From contig OX352772.1 of NCBI GenBank assembly GCA_947095535.1, forward strand, positions 276,096,336 through 276,160,335: DNA of 64,000 nt, written 5' to 3'. The notes under the pieces were generated by a model. It did no database searches. It worked only from the letters and a program-made list of their open reading frames with translations, and was not told where the DNA came from. Each line of letters begins with the position of its first letter. Positions within the stretch are counted from its first letter, which is position 1. The stretch is from Poecilobothrus nobilitatus (taxonomy: Eukaryota; Arthropoda; Insecta; Diptera; Dolichopodidae). Of the stretch, positions 25,746 to 37,657 are shown one piece after another. The position numbers and the translations under genes are program-made.

Positions 25746-27653
25746 ATATGGTTTTATTTTTAGATTTAGTAACGAAACGAAGTTAATTCCAAGAGTGCGT
25801 CAAAGATTTTTTTAATATGTAACCCTTTTGAAGTATTGACCGCCTTTTAAAAGTTTTTTTTCTCAAGTATTTCTTGTCTTAAATCTTACTTAATTAAGCA
25901 ATCTTAAAATTTATAGACATCAAGTTTCACTTTGAATTTTTCGCGGCAAATATGAGTCTTTAACAAAATTGTTTTGCTTTATTACTTTACTACATTAAAG
26001 TTTTATTGGTAGCTTGAGCCTCAAATCAATAAATTTTTATTAATGTTATTTTATCTAAAGTTTCCATCAACAATAATTGATTGAAAATTATTGTTATGAA
26101 GTAAAAAGGAAGTTGCTAGAAGAATAACTAAAGCGCTTTAACAACACAACATATAAATGAACTGCAATTAATGAATTTAATCAAAAAATTTAACTTAAAT
26201 ACTAATTGAACAGTAGAGACACACAATAAATTTAACTACATATATAGTTTTTAATAATGTCATAAAATAAATAAAAAGTAATAGATATAACCGAATATAA
26301 CTAACTAACTAGCCATGTGATTTTTAATATAAAGGTAACAGAACATAACATTACACAATTAAAAACTAAAATTAATTTTTCATTTTCATTTTATCTTTTC
26401 AAATCTCATTTTGTTTCTTAATAAAAATGTATTGCACTCAGTATGAGTTGATTATTTTGTTGCAAAAATCGGTGCCCGGAAAAAATGCCTCAAGAAATAA
26501 GGTCAAAATCGAAAATTATTCAATTTTGATGAAAAAGAACATAAAACATAAACTTTATATTTTTATTATAAAAAGACTGTCTAACTCTTTTGCTAGAAAA
26601 GTTACTATAAAATATTTTTGCTTTACCTTCTGAAAAAAGGAATATAATATATACAAACATTCACAACTAACACAAAGCTAGATATGTACTTTCCGAAAAA
26701 TGACAAAGAATATTTCTGAAATAAGTTAGAAGAACATATAATTCGTAAAATGAAAATCCGGCCAATTCATTATTTCTCCCTTGAAGCGATAAAAAGGCTA
26801 AATTTAAAAAAAAAACGTGACTTTGTCTCTTATTACCACTTTAAAAATGATTCATCTTTATTTCTTGTGGACATTATTTTCGGTTACTTAAAATCAATAT
26901 AAAAACAGAATTCGAAAAAAAAGAAAAAAAAAATTTGTGGAGGCGGCGGTAGTGTAGTTTAGATTTCAATACTTTTTTTACTTTTGTAATCGTAACATTC
27001 TTTTAACGTATTCATTCGCTTGCTCTAGATTTTTTTTGTTTTATATCTACATAAATGTATATGATAATCAATTTGATGCTAGTCACTTTTTTCTACTTTT
27101 AATAATTAGTTGAAAGTATATTTACTTTTCCTTAAATTAAAATAAAAATAGAGAAGAATAAAAATTATAGGAAAGAAAAATCAATTTGTTAATTCAAGTA
27201 GCTACTCTAGATTTTTTTTCTTTAAAACGCTCCGTTGTATTTCATGCAATAAATCTGATAAATTTTTTCCTATTTAATTTATTTTTTATTTTTTAAATGA
27301 TTTTTCTTTTTATGTTCAACATTTTTGGTGAAATTAATTTTTTTTTTTTTTAATTTAAACATTTCATTGGAGTATTTACTTTCTTTTACTATACTTTAAT
27401 TTAAGTATTTTGTATTTTTCTATTAAACGCTTAACTTTATGATGAATCGTCGAAGTAAAATGGTGAAATATTATTAGTTTTTATTTTATATTTAAGGGGT
27501 TCAAATCGCTGGTGCAAAATATTTAGCAATTCATTTAAGAAGTGATAATGAAATAACTGAAAGGCAGAAAACGATATATAAGATACGACTACTTAAGAAA
27601 AAAAAAGAGCAAAATATAATCAGAGCAAAATTACGATAGTTTTTTAGTTTTTT
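25746..27653. other. AT-rich non-coding stretch
   Basis: No gene or transposon recognised; homopolymer A and T runs are frequent. Confidence 0.55.
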
Positions 27654-28244
27654 TATACCCGTACGATAAGTATCGGGTATAATAAAATTACTCCTCCGTT
27701 TGTAACACTTCGAAATAAGCGAGCTAGATATACCTTCAAAGGTATGGATCGGATCAGAAAAAAATTCTAAGTCGATTGAGCCATGTTCGTCCGTCCGTCC
27801 GTCAGCACGCTAACTCGAAAACTAAGAAAGCTAGAATCTTAAAATTTACACAAAATATTTTGGAAGCAATTTGTAGGTTCCCTATTTTTTTTGGTTGAGT
27901 TTCGACCAAAACTTCGGGTAGCTTTTAAATTATTTTAAATTATATTTACTATTTTGTACTAAGTAAATTTAATAAACATTTACCGCTTAGTATTAAATGG
28001 TACTATAGAATATTTGAAAAAGTTTTGGATTGTAATCGTTATGTGGAAAGTTAGAATATACTTTTGAAGAATGTATAAACATATAGTTTGAATATATAGT
28101 TCTAGAAATTATAAAATTCACCCATTAAATACTAAAATATTAAAAAAATAATATTGTAAGCGCAGTAAGTAACAAGCTGTGAACATACTAACGGTTCGTA
28201 CCAGTATCTAAGAGTTGACAAAGCAACTGTATTCTTTCTCGTTT
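27654..28244 (+). mobile_element. DINE-1/Helentron-like element, lineage B, internally deleted
   Basis: The 5' terminus is the best preserved here: TATACCCGTACGATAAGTAT followed by CGGGTATA, an almost perfect hairpin, then the shared block ending in GTCCGTCCGTCCGTCAGCACG (about 27789-27809). From about 27925 it jumps to the 3' part (CCGCTTAGTATTAAATGGTA onward) and ends with AGTTGACAAAGCAACT and TTCTTTCTCGTTT. Relative to the 1.4-kb copy, about 0.8 kb of the middle is missing. Confidence 0.82.
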
Positions 28245-29820
28245 TTATCTTTTTTTTTTTTTTGAAAGTTTTTAATTTATTTTAACAGTTTTACGATTTT
28301 TCAGAATAATTTTCATTCATTTTTTTTGCCCTCCTACTGATTAATTTTTATTGCTTTATTTTTGTTTTTTTGTTGGTTCTTATTTTCTTATTGAATTTCT
28401 GCTAACTTTTCAATATCCAAAAATTAATTTTATATTATATGAAGGTATGTATGGATATGTTATTGAAAACCACCTACTGATTGTTTCGTTTAATCCAGTT
28501 AAAATTTTAAAATGGATATTTTAAAATTTTATTTAAAGATGTGTAAAAGTAGTCGATGAAAGGAGAAGTTTAAATTTTTTTTTCTTTATTTTTATGAAAA
28601 AACAAAAAAATTAAGAAGGATTATTTTACATAAAGTTTTTAAAATAAATTGGTGTAGTTACTTACTTACTTTACCATACATTATGAAAATGAAAAATTAT
28701 GTAGGTCAAAAACAAATAAAAGAAAAAAGACAAAATAAGAGAGCGTATTAAATTGTGAACTTAAATAATAAAAACTGCGAAAAGAATATTAAAGAATTAT
28801 ACGGGTAGTTTTGTTTCGAATGGGTTGTCGTAACTTGTAACCATAAAATTTAATTTTATTTTTGTTTTGAAAGTGGTTTTATTTACATACATATTTATTA
28901 TATTTTTATAGTTGGGTTTTTTTTTTTTTTATGATTTTCCAAATGCAAAACACGACATCAATATGAGAAAACATAAAAAGTTCTTGCACTTGATTTTGTA
29001 CGTAATAAACTTTTATGCATTAAGTATCTGTCTTGAAATAGAAATTTGGTATTATATATACATACATATGTACGTAATTAAAATAAAGTATGTACTTATG
29101 TACTTATTTCTAAAATTAATTAATTAATTTTTGTTTTCTTAATTATTATATAGTTAGTATTTTACATTATTGTATAATTGGTCTATGTTTTTTTTCTAAT
29201 AATTTGGATTGAAAATTATACCGAATTATAATTATTTTCATTTTTTATAACCTTTAAATCTAACATTTTTGAAATTTATCTACTAGATAATAATTATACA
29301 CAATTCTATGATTAACTAAACTTTTAAAATTTAAATTTCACCTAAAAATTTAAAAAACCTTCAGTTCTTTTATTTTATTTAATCCTAGTTTTAAAAACTT
29401 TATTTCAAGTTTTTTTTGTCCTTTTCAGTTTATCCTAAGATGGATTATTGTTTTATGAAATACATACTAGTGAAAAGACCCATCATATGATGGGCGCCCG
29501 GCGAATAAAAAAAGCTTTTTTAAAAACTATATGGTATTGTTAATCCGAACCCAATCATTTTTAAATAATAAAATTTAAATTTAGAGTAGCAAAAACAAAT
29601 TCGGTCACATGCTGAGAGTGGTTCATCTTCTTATGATAGATAATCTTTGATTGAAATATTAAAATATTCGTACTGCGTATTGTGAGAGTTTGAACATTTT
29701 TTGCCTGTCTTTCTCTTACATATATAGGTACTATATGAATTTCTCATTTCACTATTAAACAATTTATTTTACATAAAAATGTCAAACTTCAATCTTTTTA
29801 TTAATTCTATAATATGTATA
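28245..29820. other. AT-rich non-coding stretch
   Basis: No gene. A 16-bp perfect palindrome CCCATCATATGATGGG lies at 29479-29494, overlapping the 8-bp palindrome GGGCGCCC. Confidence 0.6.
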
Positions 29821-29844
29821 CACCAATACCTCACTTTGCGTCGT
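29821..29844 (+). repeat. Tigger left terminal inverted repeat
   Basis: Pairs with 32312-32335 with one A/G difference at position 13 and lies next to the TA target duplication. Confidence 0.95.
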
Positions 29845-30107
29845 GGTTACGTTTCAAAAAAACACGACGCAAATTGAAACAACGCAAAGTGAATTATGAT
29901 TTTCTATAGCAAACCATGTAAAGATCGAAGATAGGTTCCAGGGTTACGAAAATACTACTTTTTAAGAAGAAAAGTGCAGAAAGTAAACATTTAAAAAAAC
30001 AAAAATAATATAAAATTTTATTACATCCATACAAAAAACAAAAAAAAAACAAATTCAATTAAAACAAAATAAAATATTCAATTAATTTATAAAAAACAAA
30101 ATAAAAA

Positions 30108-31850
30108 TTAATCACTGTCTGATGAGTTGCTGTTGTCGTTAGTGGCTGTTGTCGTTAGTCGGCTTTCTTTCATAAAAAATTGGTCCAATGTTTGCTGAAC
30201 AGCTTTTTTTTTCAACGTAAAATAAATTTTCTTGTAGCAATTGATATTCGTAGCTACCGCCTGGGACACTTTAAAACTCCTTCCGCTGTCAGGATCGTTT
30301 TTTAAAAAAATCTCCATAGCTTCGTCAATCAAACACATCGCTTTGGAAATTTGTTTGGAGGTTAAATTTTGTTCTTCGGAGATTTCTATTGAACGGTCAC
30401 TGTCATCTTCTTCATTAGCAAATTGCAATTCCAGTTGCAATAGTTCTTCATTAGACAATTCTTGGTTGTGCGAGGTTAGCAATTCATTTATGTCAGTCTC
30501 CTCCATACCTTCAAAATTAGACTCTCTAGCTAAATTAGAAATTTCATGACGAACAGCTGGTGTACCATCAACTTCTGCAGCGCATATTCTGTGAACACAT
30601 TCAGGCCATATTTTGCGCCAAACACCATTCATGCAAGATGGTTTAACCTTCTCCCACGAATCGGAAATAATTTCTATGGCTTTCATAATGTTGAACTTTT
30701 TCCAAAACTCTAGCATGGTAGGCTTATCTTGTCCATCAGTCTCACTTAAAAGAAGTTTAAATGTTCGTCGAAGGTAATAACTTTTAAAAGTCGATATTAC
30801 TCCCTGATCCAGCGGCTGAATAACTGATGTCGTATTAGGCGGCAAAAATACAAATTTTACGTTTTCTGACAACTCATCAACATAAATTGGGTGGCCAGGA
30901 GCATTGTCTACTAGGACCAAAGCCTTGAAGTTTAAGTTTTCCTTGTTGCTATAAGCTTTAATTTCTGGAATAGCGTAAGTTAAAACCCAGTTTTGAAATA
31001 ATGATGCTGTCATCCATGCTTTTTTGTTTGCTCGCCAGTGGACAGGAAGCATATTCTTTGAACAACCTTTCATAGCTCTTGGATTTTCTGATTGATAAAT
31101 GAAAAATGGTTTAAATTTGAAATCTCCATTTGCATTACCACCAAGAAGAAGAGTCAGTCTATCCTTGCTAGCTTTAAATCCTGGCGCAGATTTTTCGGTT
31201 TTAGATATGAAAGTTCTGTTAGGTAGACGTTTCCAAAATAACCCAGTCTCGTCAACATTAAAGACTTGTTTCGGATCATATCCACCTTCATGAATTACCG
31301 CTTTTAACTCTGTCGGGTAGCGTTCTGCAGCAGTTATATTAGCGCTAGCTGCTTCGCCTTTAAGAGCAATGCTGTGCAGATTTGCTCGAACCTTGAATCT
31401 CTCAAACCAGCCCTGACTAGCTTCAAATGTTTCATTCTTGTCTGTATTACTACCACTAGCATTATCGTTGGATACTGCTTTACTTTTTATGTCATCAAAT
31501 AAGCTTTTTGCTTTCGTCTGAATTACCATTTTACTTAATGGTATTCTCTGCGCAACTTGATTTTCAATCCAAATAGAAAGCAAGGACTCCATTTTGATCA
31601 TCAAAGAACTCCTTGTACGGGTCATCGTTTTAGCATCTAATGATGTTGCAGATTTTGCAGCCTCTCTTATTTTATCCCCATCTCGATCTCTAATAGTTCT
31701 GACAGTTGTTACAGCCAGACCAACAGTCTTTGCTATCTCCACAGCCTTCTCTCCCTTATCAAATCGTCGCAGAATATCTAATTTTGTCTCCAAGCTGATA
31801 GTTTTTTTTTTATTTTTGGTAATTCTACCAGCAGCGCCCTTTCCACTCAT
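30108..31850 (-). CDS. Tigger/pogo-family transposase
   Basis: An uninterrupted 580-residue frame, the only long one in the window. Residues about 19-65 (LETKLDILRRFDKGEKAVEI onward) form a CENPB-N/Psq-type helix-turn-helix. About 85-170 is the Tc5/CENPB second HTH, with GWFERFKVRANLHS. About 190-400 is the DDE_1 catalytic domain: D200 in FNVDETGLFW, D315 in LVLVDNAPGH and D348 in IQPLDQGVIS, with 32 residues between the last two. Residues 552-559, QQTLDQFF, match the PCNA-binding PIP box, a feature reported for pogo transposase. The tail is acidic and serine-rich. The first ATG precedes a basic MSGKGAAGRITKNKKK stretch. The protein should act in the nucleus, excising and integrating the element at TA. 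Its position between matched TIRs argues against domestication as a host gene. Confidence 0.95.
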   Translation of the reverse strand: MSGKGAAGRITKNKKKTISLETKLDILRRFDKGEKAVEIAKTVGLAVTTVRTIRDRDGDKIREAAKSATSLDAKTMTRTRSSLMIKMESLLSIWIENQVAQRIPLSKMVIQTKAKSLFDDIKSKAVSNDNASGSNTDKNETFEASQGWFERFKVRANLHSIALKGEAASANITAAERYPTELKAVIHEGGYDPKQVFNVDETGLFWKRLPNRTFISKTEKSAPGFKASKDRLTLLLGGNANGDFKFKPFFIYQSENPRAMKGCSKNMLPVHWRANKKAWMTASLFQNWVLTYAIPEIKAYSNKENLNFKALVLVDNAPGHPIYVDELSENVKFVFLPPNTTSVIQPLDQGVISTFKSYYLRRTFKLLLSETDGQDKPTMLEFWKKFNIMKAIEIISDSWEKVKPSCMNGVWRKIWPECVHRICAAEVDGTPAVRHEISNLARESNFEGMEETDINELLTSHNQELSNEELLQLELQFANEEDDSDRSIEISEEQNLTSKQISKAMCLIDEAMEIFLKNDPDSGRSFKVSQAVATNINCYKKIYFTLKKKAVQQTLDQFFMKESRLTTTATNDNSNSSDSD

Positions 31851-32311
31851 TTGGCTAAAAAAATTACAAGTGTATGTAAAAAAAATAATATAACTCTGCC
31901 AATAAATAAATTGGAAATATATTTACCTTTTTTTTGTAACCAGAAACAACACGTAAAAATTTATAAAAATTTATTATTCTCTTTTAAAAAAAAACACAGC
32001 ACACTAATTGAAACGTTAAAAAAGCACAACGCACTAATTGAAACAGAACTCTAAAATTAGCAAAACAAAGTGAAAATAAACCTGTATTAAAATTGCGTTG
32101 ATTTTCAGTTAGAAAGGGAATCCCCGAGTTTTGATGGCATGGCGCAATAAGAAACAAATGTCGTGCCATCTTTTAGAAAAAAAAAGAAAATTTCAAAAAA
32201 AAAAATTAAAGGCTCAAACCAAAAACAACGCAACTTCGAAAATCTAACGACGCACAGTGAAAATTAGTACTAATTCAGTAGCGACGCAACTTCGAAAAAA
32301 CGCAAAACGAA

Positions 32312-32335
32312 ACGACGCAAAGCGAGGTATTGGTG
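32312..32335 (-). repeat. Tigger right terminal inverted repeat
   Basis: Inverted partner of 29821-29844. A further GACGCAACTTCGAAAA repeat lies just inside. Confidence 0.95.
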
Positions 32336-32337
32336 TA

Positions 32338-35258
32338 TATGTACATTAACATGCAGTTTGTAATTATTAATTACATTCAATTAATTACATTGATCGCGTT
32401 GAGGAGAATCTAGCGCTATACTGAATTGCAGCGAAGTAGCATTTAGCGCTGCATGTTTGTACTGAACGATTTGCAGCAAAATTAAATGACATTTAATTTT
32501 ATGTGACATTTCGTATATTTTTATTTTATTTAAATACTATTTTTGTTTTCTAAATCTTATATTTTTTATCTCTCAATTTATCAATTTTTAAAAAAAATCC
32601 AAAAATTCTCACAAAATTTTGTGAACAATAATTTTTGACATTAAATGTTACATGGCAATTGCAACTACTTATTGACATTGTAAACAGTAATAGATGTACT
32701 TTGATTTTAACATTCTAAGATATTGCATTTAACAAATAAATATAAATAGAATTAGAACCTAAAGAGTATGGTGTGGTTATATTATGATTGTTTTTTGGTT
32801 TTTTTTTTTTAACAAAACAAAATTATTTGAATTTATTATATTCAGTCAGTAGTAACAGTATATCAATGTATAATATAATGAATATACGACACTTTTTTCA
32901 TTCAAAAAATATTTCTATTAAAATCTTCTAAATCTAAGAGATTATATGTATTGTCGTTTTATTGCAGAAATTCTCTTTGCTCATAAAAACAAATGTCAAT
33001 ACTCGATGTATTGTCAAGTCAAGCAATACTCAATGCATATTATGAAATTTATGATTGTTCTCTTTTTTTTATAAACAAATTAATAACAGATTTTTTCTCT
33101 TTGCTTATAATAACAAACAAATAGAAATAAATTGAAATTAGAATTGAGAGGTTTACTGTTTTTTTGTTTTTCTTAGTACTTATTTACTATTTAGTAATTA
33201 ATATTGTGCTGCTATTTGCTGTCAAGACCTAAGTAAACAGGCCAAGAACTGAAAACACATGAATGTAGTTATGAGAGAATTGCAATCGATTCTCACGTAT
33301 GAATAATTTCATAATTGATGTGAGTCAGGATTATAGCCATATAAGCGCATGTACAAAATTTTAAAGTGTGAAAGTAGTCTCTATTGAGATATTGAGGCAA
33401 TTTATCTTAAGAAGCTTTTATAATAAAAAATGTAAAGGAAGACAATTTTTTAAATGCATATTTATGAATGAAAACATTATATTTTAAAATATTTTTCTTT
33501 AATGAATTATGTAAAACAGATGCGACTTTAATTTTCTCTTTGAACCAAATTGAATAAAGTAAATGATTTTTGTGTTATTTGAATACAATTTTTTTACAAT
33601 TTTTTTATTTTATTTTTTTTTACTACGTGTAAATTTGTTAAAAGCTGACCCATTATTAAGCTTTTACTCTCTGCACTTCATGGCATGATAATTGATGTGA
33701 GTCTCGTTTGCTATTAATATAATATCGTATATAAATTTACATTGTATTGTAATTTGTACATTATAATATTGTAGTTGGTATTGCTTGGCACATATATATT
33801 ATGTAGGTAGTAGTAGAATTAAAATCTAGATGATCTATGAACTATGAAATATGAACTATGTTCATTGTTCATACTATACAGTTAAACATGTTTAACACGA
33901 TAAACTAGTTTAATTCTTGTTTAACCAGAAAATATTCTATGAAAAAATTTGACATTTTTAAACTAGTTTATCTTTTAAACTAGTTTATTTCCAAGGTTGT
34001 ATATTTAAATTTTTGACTTAATCGATTTTGTTTTTCATAAATTTTTGACATAATCGATTTTCGAAGTTTTCTTTCTTTTTTCCTTTTTAAATGCATTGTT
34101 AAACTATAAATGTAAAAATGGACGGAAAAAAAATAAATAATTATTTCTTCCATTTTTTGACAAAGCGGCGATTTTGTTGGTCCATATGCAGAGGATACAA
34201 AAATACTGTAGGTGTGATAAAGAAAAAATTTAAAAAAATATGTATATGGAGAATCTCATAAATTTATAATCAAATCTCCAATTTTTTTTTCTTTTTCAAT
34301 CTTCAAAAGACACCAAGAAAATCTAATCGTCCTCGATGGTGTGAGATTTTTACCCACTTAAACGAGCTCCCTCCATAGTCAGTATAATGGGTCAATTACG
34401 TTAACTCCAAAACAGTATAATGGCTGAGCAATAAAATGAGGAACGGAAAGACTCTGATTAAATGAGAATATTAGCAGATGTAAAGCCTGTAAATATGCCC
34501 CGACATATTAAATGTATAATTTACATAAAAAATTTCATACACTAAGAAATTTAAAAAATCTTGCTATAAAAACATTATATTTCTTCTTCCTCTTTTCCTA
34601 TTTGTAACATACTATATTTCTCTCTTTCTGAAGTTTCGATATATCGGCTGACATTTCTCATGATAATTATCATTAAAAATAACTTTTTTAAATTGCTCAT
34701 AACGAAAGTATGAAAAAGTATGTAAGCATGAGAATCGAATATGAAATGAAATATATTCGCAATAACGTGATATAACTCTTCCAAACATTATTAGAAAACG
34801 TCTGCTCGATATGCTTTTATTTTTCTAATGCGAATATATTTTATTATATACAAATTAAATTATTTAAATAACTATTTTTTAATTTCTCACAATCAAAATA
34901 AAAATTTCAATTTCTTTTTTTTTTAAATCAAACCAAATTCAATGTTTCAGAAAGCTATTTTGAGATCCATTACATATGCTTTTGAAAGTATAAAGTTAAG
35001 TATATCTAAAAATCGTTAAATTAATTTCATTTAAAATTGAATTTAAATTTCATTTAAAATTTAAAATTGAATTGTTTTGGACACTCTACACTTAAAAAAA
35101 AAACAATTTTCCAAAAACAATCTCATCTTGTAATAAGTGTATGCTTATCACATACCAACATAACTGTTTGCATTTTAATGAAAAAAAAAATAAATAAATA
35201 AAATTGCATAGATAAATGAATTGTATTTTTTTTTTTTATTGTTTAGACATTTTCTATG
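32338..35258. other. AT-rich non-coding stretch
   Basis: No gene. A GC-richer patch at about 32390-32490 contains two AGCGCT palindromes. A cluster of longer palindromes at 33881-33987 is listed separately. The segment 34300-34480 is somewhat less AT-rich but unrecognised. Confidence 0.55.
33881..33987. repeat. Cluster of perfect palindromes
   Basis: GTTAAACATGTTTAAC (16 bp, 33881-33896) is followed by three copies of the 12-bp palindrome TAAACTAGTTTA or a one-base variant (33901-33912, 33959-33970, 33976-33987). A related half-site, GTTTAACCAG, lies between them. Repeated identical palindromes within about 107 bp could be dimeric transcription-factor sites or a decayed inverted repeat. No factor can be named with confidence. 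Confidence 0.6.
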
Positions 35259-35270
35259 CAAATTTTAAAT

Positions 35271-35465
35271 TATTATTTATTTATTTAAGTTCATTCCCCT
35301 GCCACATAAATGTGACAAGGAAATTACACAGCTTTTCCTTTTCAGGCATGGCTGTAAATGTCGTAAGGGAATTATTCTTACGACGTGTGTGGGATGCAAA
35401 CCCACACTCGCTCGGTGTTTAAAGCATATTTTTACGCTTTTACCCACTAGGCCACTGAGACCCCT
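35271..35465 (-). mobile_element. tRNA-derived SINE, family 1, copy 3
   Basis: A perfect 12-bp target duplication CAAATTTTAAAT lies at 35259-35270 and 35466-35477. On the minus strand the head reads GGGGTCTCAGTGGCCTAGTG (A-box region), then a B-box-like GTGGGTTTGCATCCC, with a roughly 10-base insertion of A/T between them compared with the other copies. The body contains ACGTCGTAAGAATAATTCCC and the copy ends in AAAT repeats. The head and tail agree with copy 2 at 8.4 kb, while the body differs, suggesting a subfamily. Confidence 0.88.
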
Positions 35466-35477
35466 CAAATTTTAAAT

Positions 35478-36145
35478 ATAATAAAATAAAAATAAAATAT
35501 AACGAAATTATAATATAGAAAAAAGTGAAAAGATAAAAGAAAATTAATCGTACTACATCACTGCTACCTCATTCCGCAACAACTTCAACAAAATATAAAT
35601 AAGTGAAAAGAAACAACAAAAAAAAAAATTAAAACAAAAAATAGAAAGAATACTTTGCAATAATATCCAACATTTGTATTTGACAAGATTGTCTCATTTA
35701 TGTCACATATTTAACTTTTTAACACTTTATATACATACATTATTTACAATCTACATTCATATGTGCATAGTAAAAATTTTATTTTTCAAAACTCCTTTTT
35801 TTAACAACTTTATTTATTTTTTCTATATTTTATAAATATATTTAAAATATTATTTATATTAATTTTATATTTCAATCCAATTTATTCTGCTGTTTAGTGT
35901 ATGTAAATATGTATGTTATTCGTCATATGTAATTGTAACACTATATAATATAATATACTTATTTTATTTTTGATTAAATTTTAATTGTTTTTGAACATTT
36001 TTAATAAAATATTTACGAAAAAAATTAAATATTTTAGAAAACTTCAAAACTCCAATCAAAAAGCATAATTTCCTCCATTTTCTTCTTTTTGATACCCTGA
36101 TTAAAACGCAGTGATGATATGTTGTGTTTTTATTTTTAACTCTTT
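35478..36145. other. AT-rich non-coding stretch
   Basis: No gene or recognised repeat. Confidence 0.55.
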
Positions 36146-36660
36146 ATACCCTTTATGTATATTAAAATTGCTGCTTCGTTTGTAACACCTTGAAATAAGC
36201 AAGCTAGATATACCTTCAAAGATATGGATCGGATCACAATCAAATTCTCCGTCCGTCCATGTGTCTATCCGTTAACACGATAACTCAAAAATTAAGAAAG
36301 CTAGAGTGTTGAAATTAAGACAAAATATTTTTGGATCAATCTTATTTTTTTTGGTTGATATCCGACCAAAACTTCCTGTAGCTCTCGAACAACTAACTTT
36401 TTCATCCACATTTTTCATTCAAACATTTTAATTTTTCATACAAAATTTTTGAATAAAGAGAATTTTATATGAAATTTTTTGGTTTTTTTTTTTTGGGCTT
36501 TTTCCATCTATCAATAATAAAATAAAAATTTGTTGAGTATTATAGTTGATGATGACTGATGAGTGATGAGTACTAGAAAAAAATTTAAGTAAATAAAAAA
36601 TATAACGGTTACGTAAAAAACTTATTTATATTATGACATTAGTGTACGCATATTATTAAT
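36146..36660 (+). mobile_element. DINE-1/Helentron-like element, lineage B, truncated
   Basis: It starts at a decayed 5' end (TATACCCTTTATGTATATTA), then TTTGTAACACCTTGAAATAA, GCTAGATATACCTTCAAAGA and GTCCGTCC. Unlike copies B and E, it jumps near 36440-36545 to the segment with AAATAAAAAATATAACGGTT and stops without the 3' subterminal repeat or hairpin. Confidence 0.7.
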
Positions 36661-37039
36661 ATGTATTGTATTATATATCTAAAGTCTAAACATATTATTA
36701 TTGTGTCACACTTTGTATGTAATTTAAATATAGCTGCATATAAGATTGTACGTGTTTTGTGTACTTATCCATTTTAAGGCAATATATGTACATATAAAAC
36801 AATACATATCCATTAATTATTAATAGATAACTCGGAAAAGTTCTACAAAAAATATAAATGTATAAAAAAATTTGATTATAAATATGTATAAAATGTTTCT
36901 TATGAATAAAATTATAAATGTGAATAAAAATAAAATGAATAGGTATTCAATTTTTTTTAAATTTAAATTAAAAGTAAATTAAAGTACTGAGATTGTAACC
37001 AATTCATTTTCATTAGGGAATTTTAATACCAAGTACTGA

Positions 37040-37600
37040 AGAAATTAAAATTGGAATCTTCGAATCGAAATCCCAAAGTCTAAATCCCAAATTTAAAATC
37101 CCAAACTCAAATTTCTAAATAGAAAAATCTTCAATCAAAGCATCCCCAAAAAAAATCGCCGAAACAGAAATTCCAAATGTACAAAGCCCTACTTTGAGAC
37201 AATTCGAAATGTACAAAATTTCTTCACAATTTCTTGTGTTTCAAAATCTTCTTAAAAATCGCTATATACGTATACACATGTATAACATAAATATATTCTG
37301 GAAAAGGGAAAAACCGTTATTCTATAACCAACTTAAAATTACTCCTAATTCAGAATCTTGCATATAGCGTATAATTCCCATTTTGTAACCAACTCTAAAA
37401 TCTTTTCCAATTCTTTTGTTACATAAAAGTTTCAACAGAAAAGTACTTAAAATAGTGGAGGTTGCCTAGTCCAAATCCGCGCAAAACAAATTATTGTAAC
37501 GCTGATTTTGTGACCAACTATAAAGTGCCTCCTAATTCAGAATTACACATATAATATGTACATAGTCTGGAAGAGGGAATCCGGGGTTTTGTATCATTAA
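37040..37600 (+). repeat. AAATC-rich array plus ~127-bp tandem units, copy 1
   Basis: The first part (about 37060-37210) is a loose array of AAATCCCAAA-like units of about 15 bp. The second (about 37290-37600) repeats variants of TAACCAACTTAAAATTACTC and CCTAATTCAGAATC, with GGAAAAGGGAA or GGAAGAGGGAA spacers. Segments with AAACAAATTATTGTAACGCT and AAAATAGTGGAGGTTGCC match those at 52.6-52.8 kb. Similar arrays occur at 43.4, 52.6 and 63.1 kb, so this is a dispersed family. No coding content. Confidence 0.65.
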
Positions 37601-37657
37601 GTCTTGTCAAAAATATTATAAAAGGCATAGCTTAAGTTTATTTTCCAAAATTTGATT

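Larger units (their letters stand above)
29821..32335 (-). mobile_element. Tigger-like (pogo superfamily) DNA transposon, apparently complete
   Basis: Terminal inverted repeats of 24 bp with one mismatch (outer 20: CACCAATACCTCRCTTTGCG) lie at 29821-29844 and 32312-32335. Each is flanked by TA (29819-29820 and 32336-32337), the target duplication of this superfamily. Inside are subterminal repeats of ACGCA...ATTGAAAC type (near 29868-29890, 31993-32045) and of CGACGCAACTTCGAAAA type (32225-32300). They are the sort of motif a CENPB-type DNA-binding domain recognises. The single gene is intact. The 2.5-kb length is typical of Tigger elements. Confidence 0.95.

Noticed and set aside
30241..31293. 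Plus-strand open frames within 30-31 kb
   Set aside because: Antisense shadows of the Tigger transposase gene.
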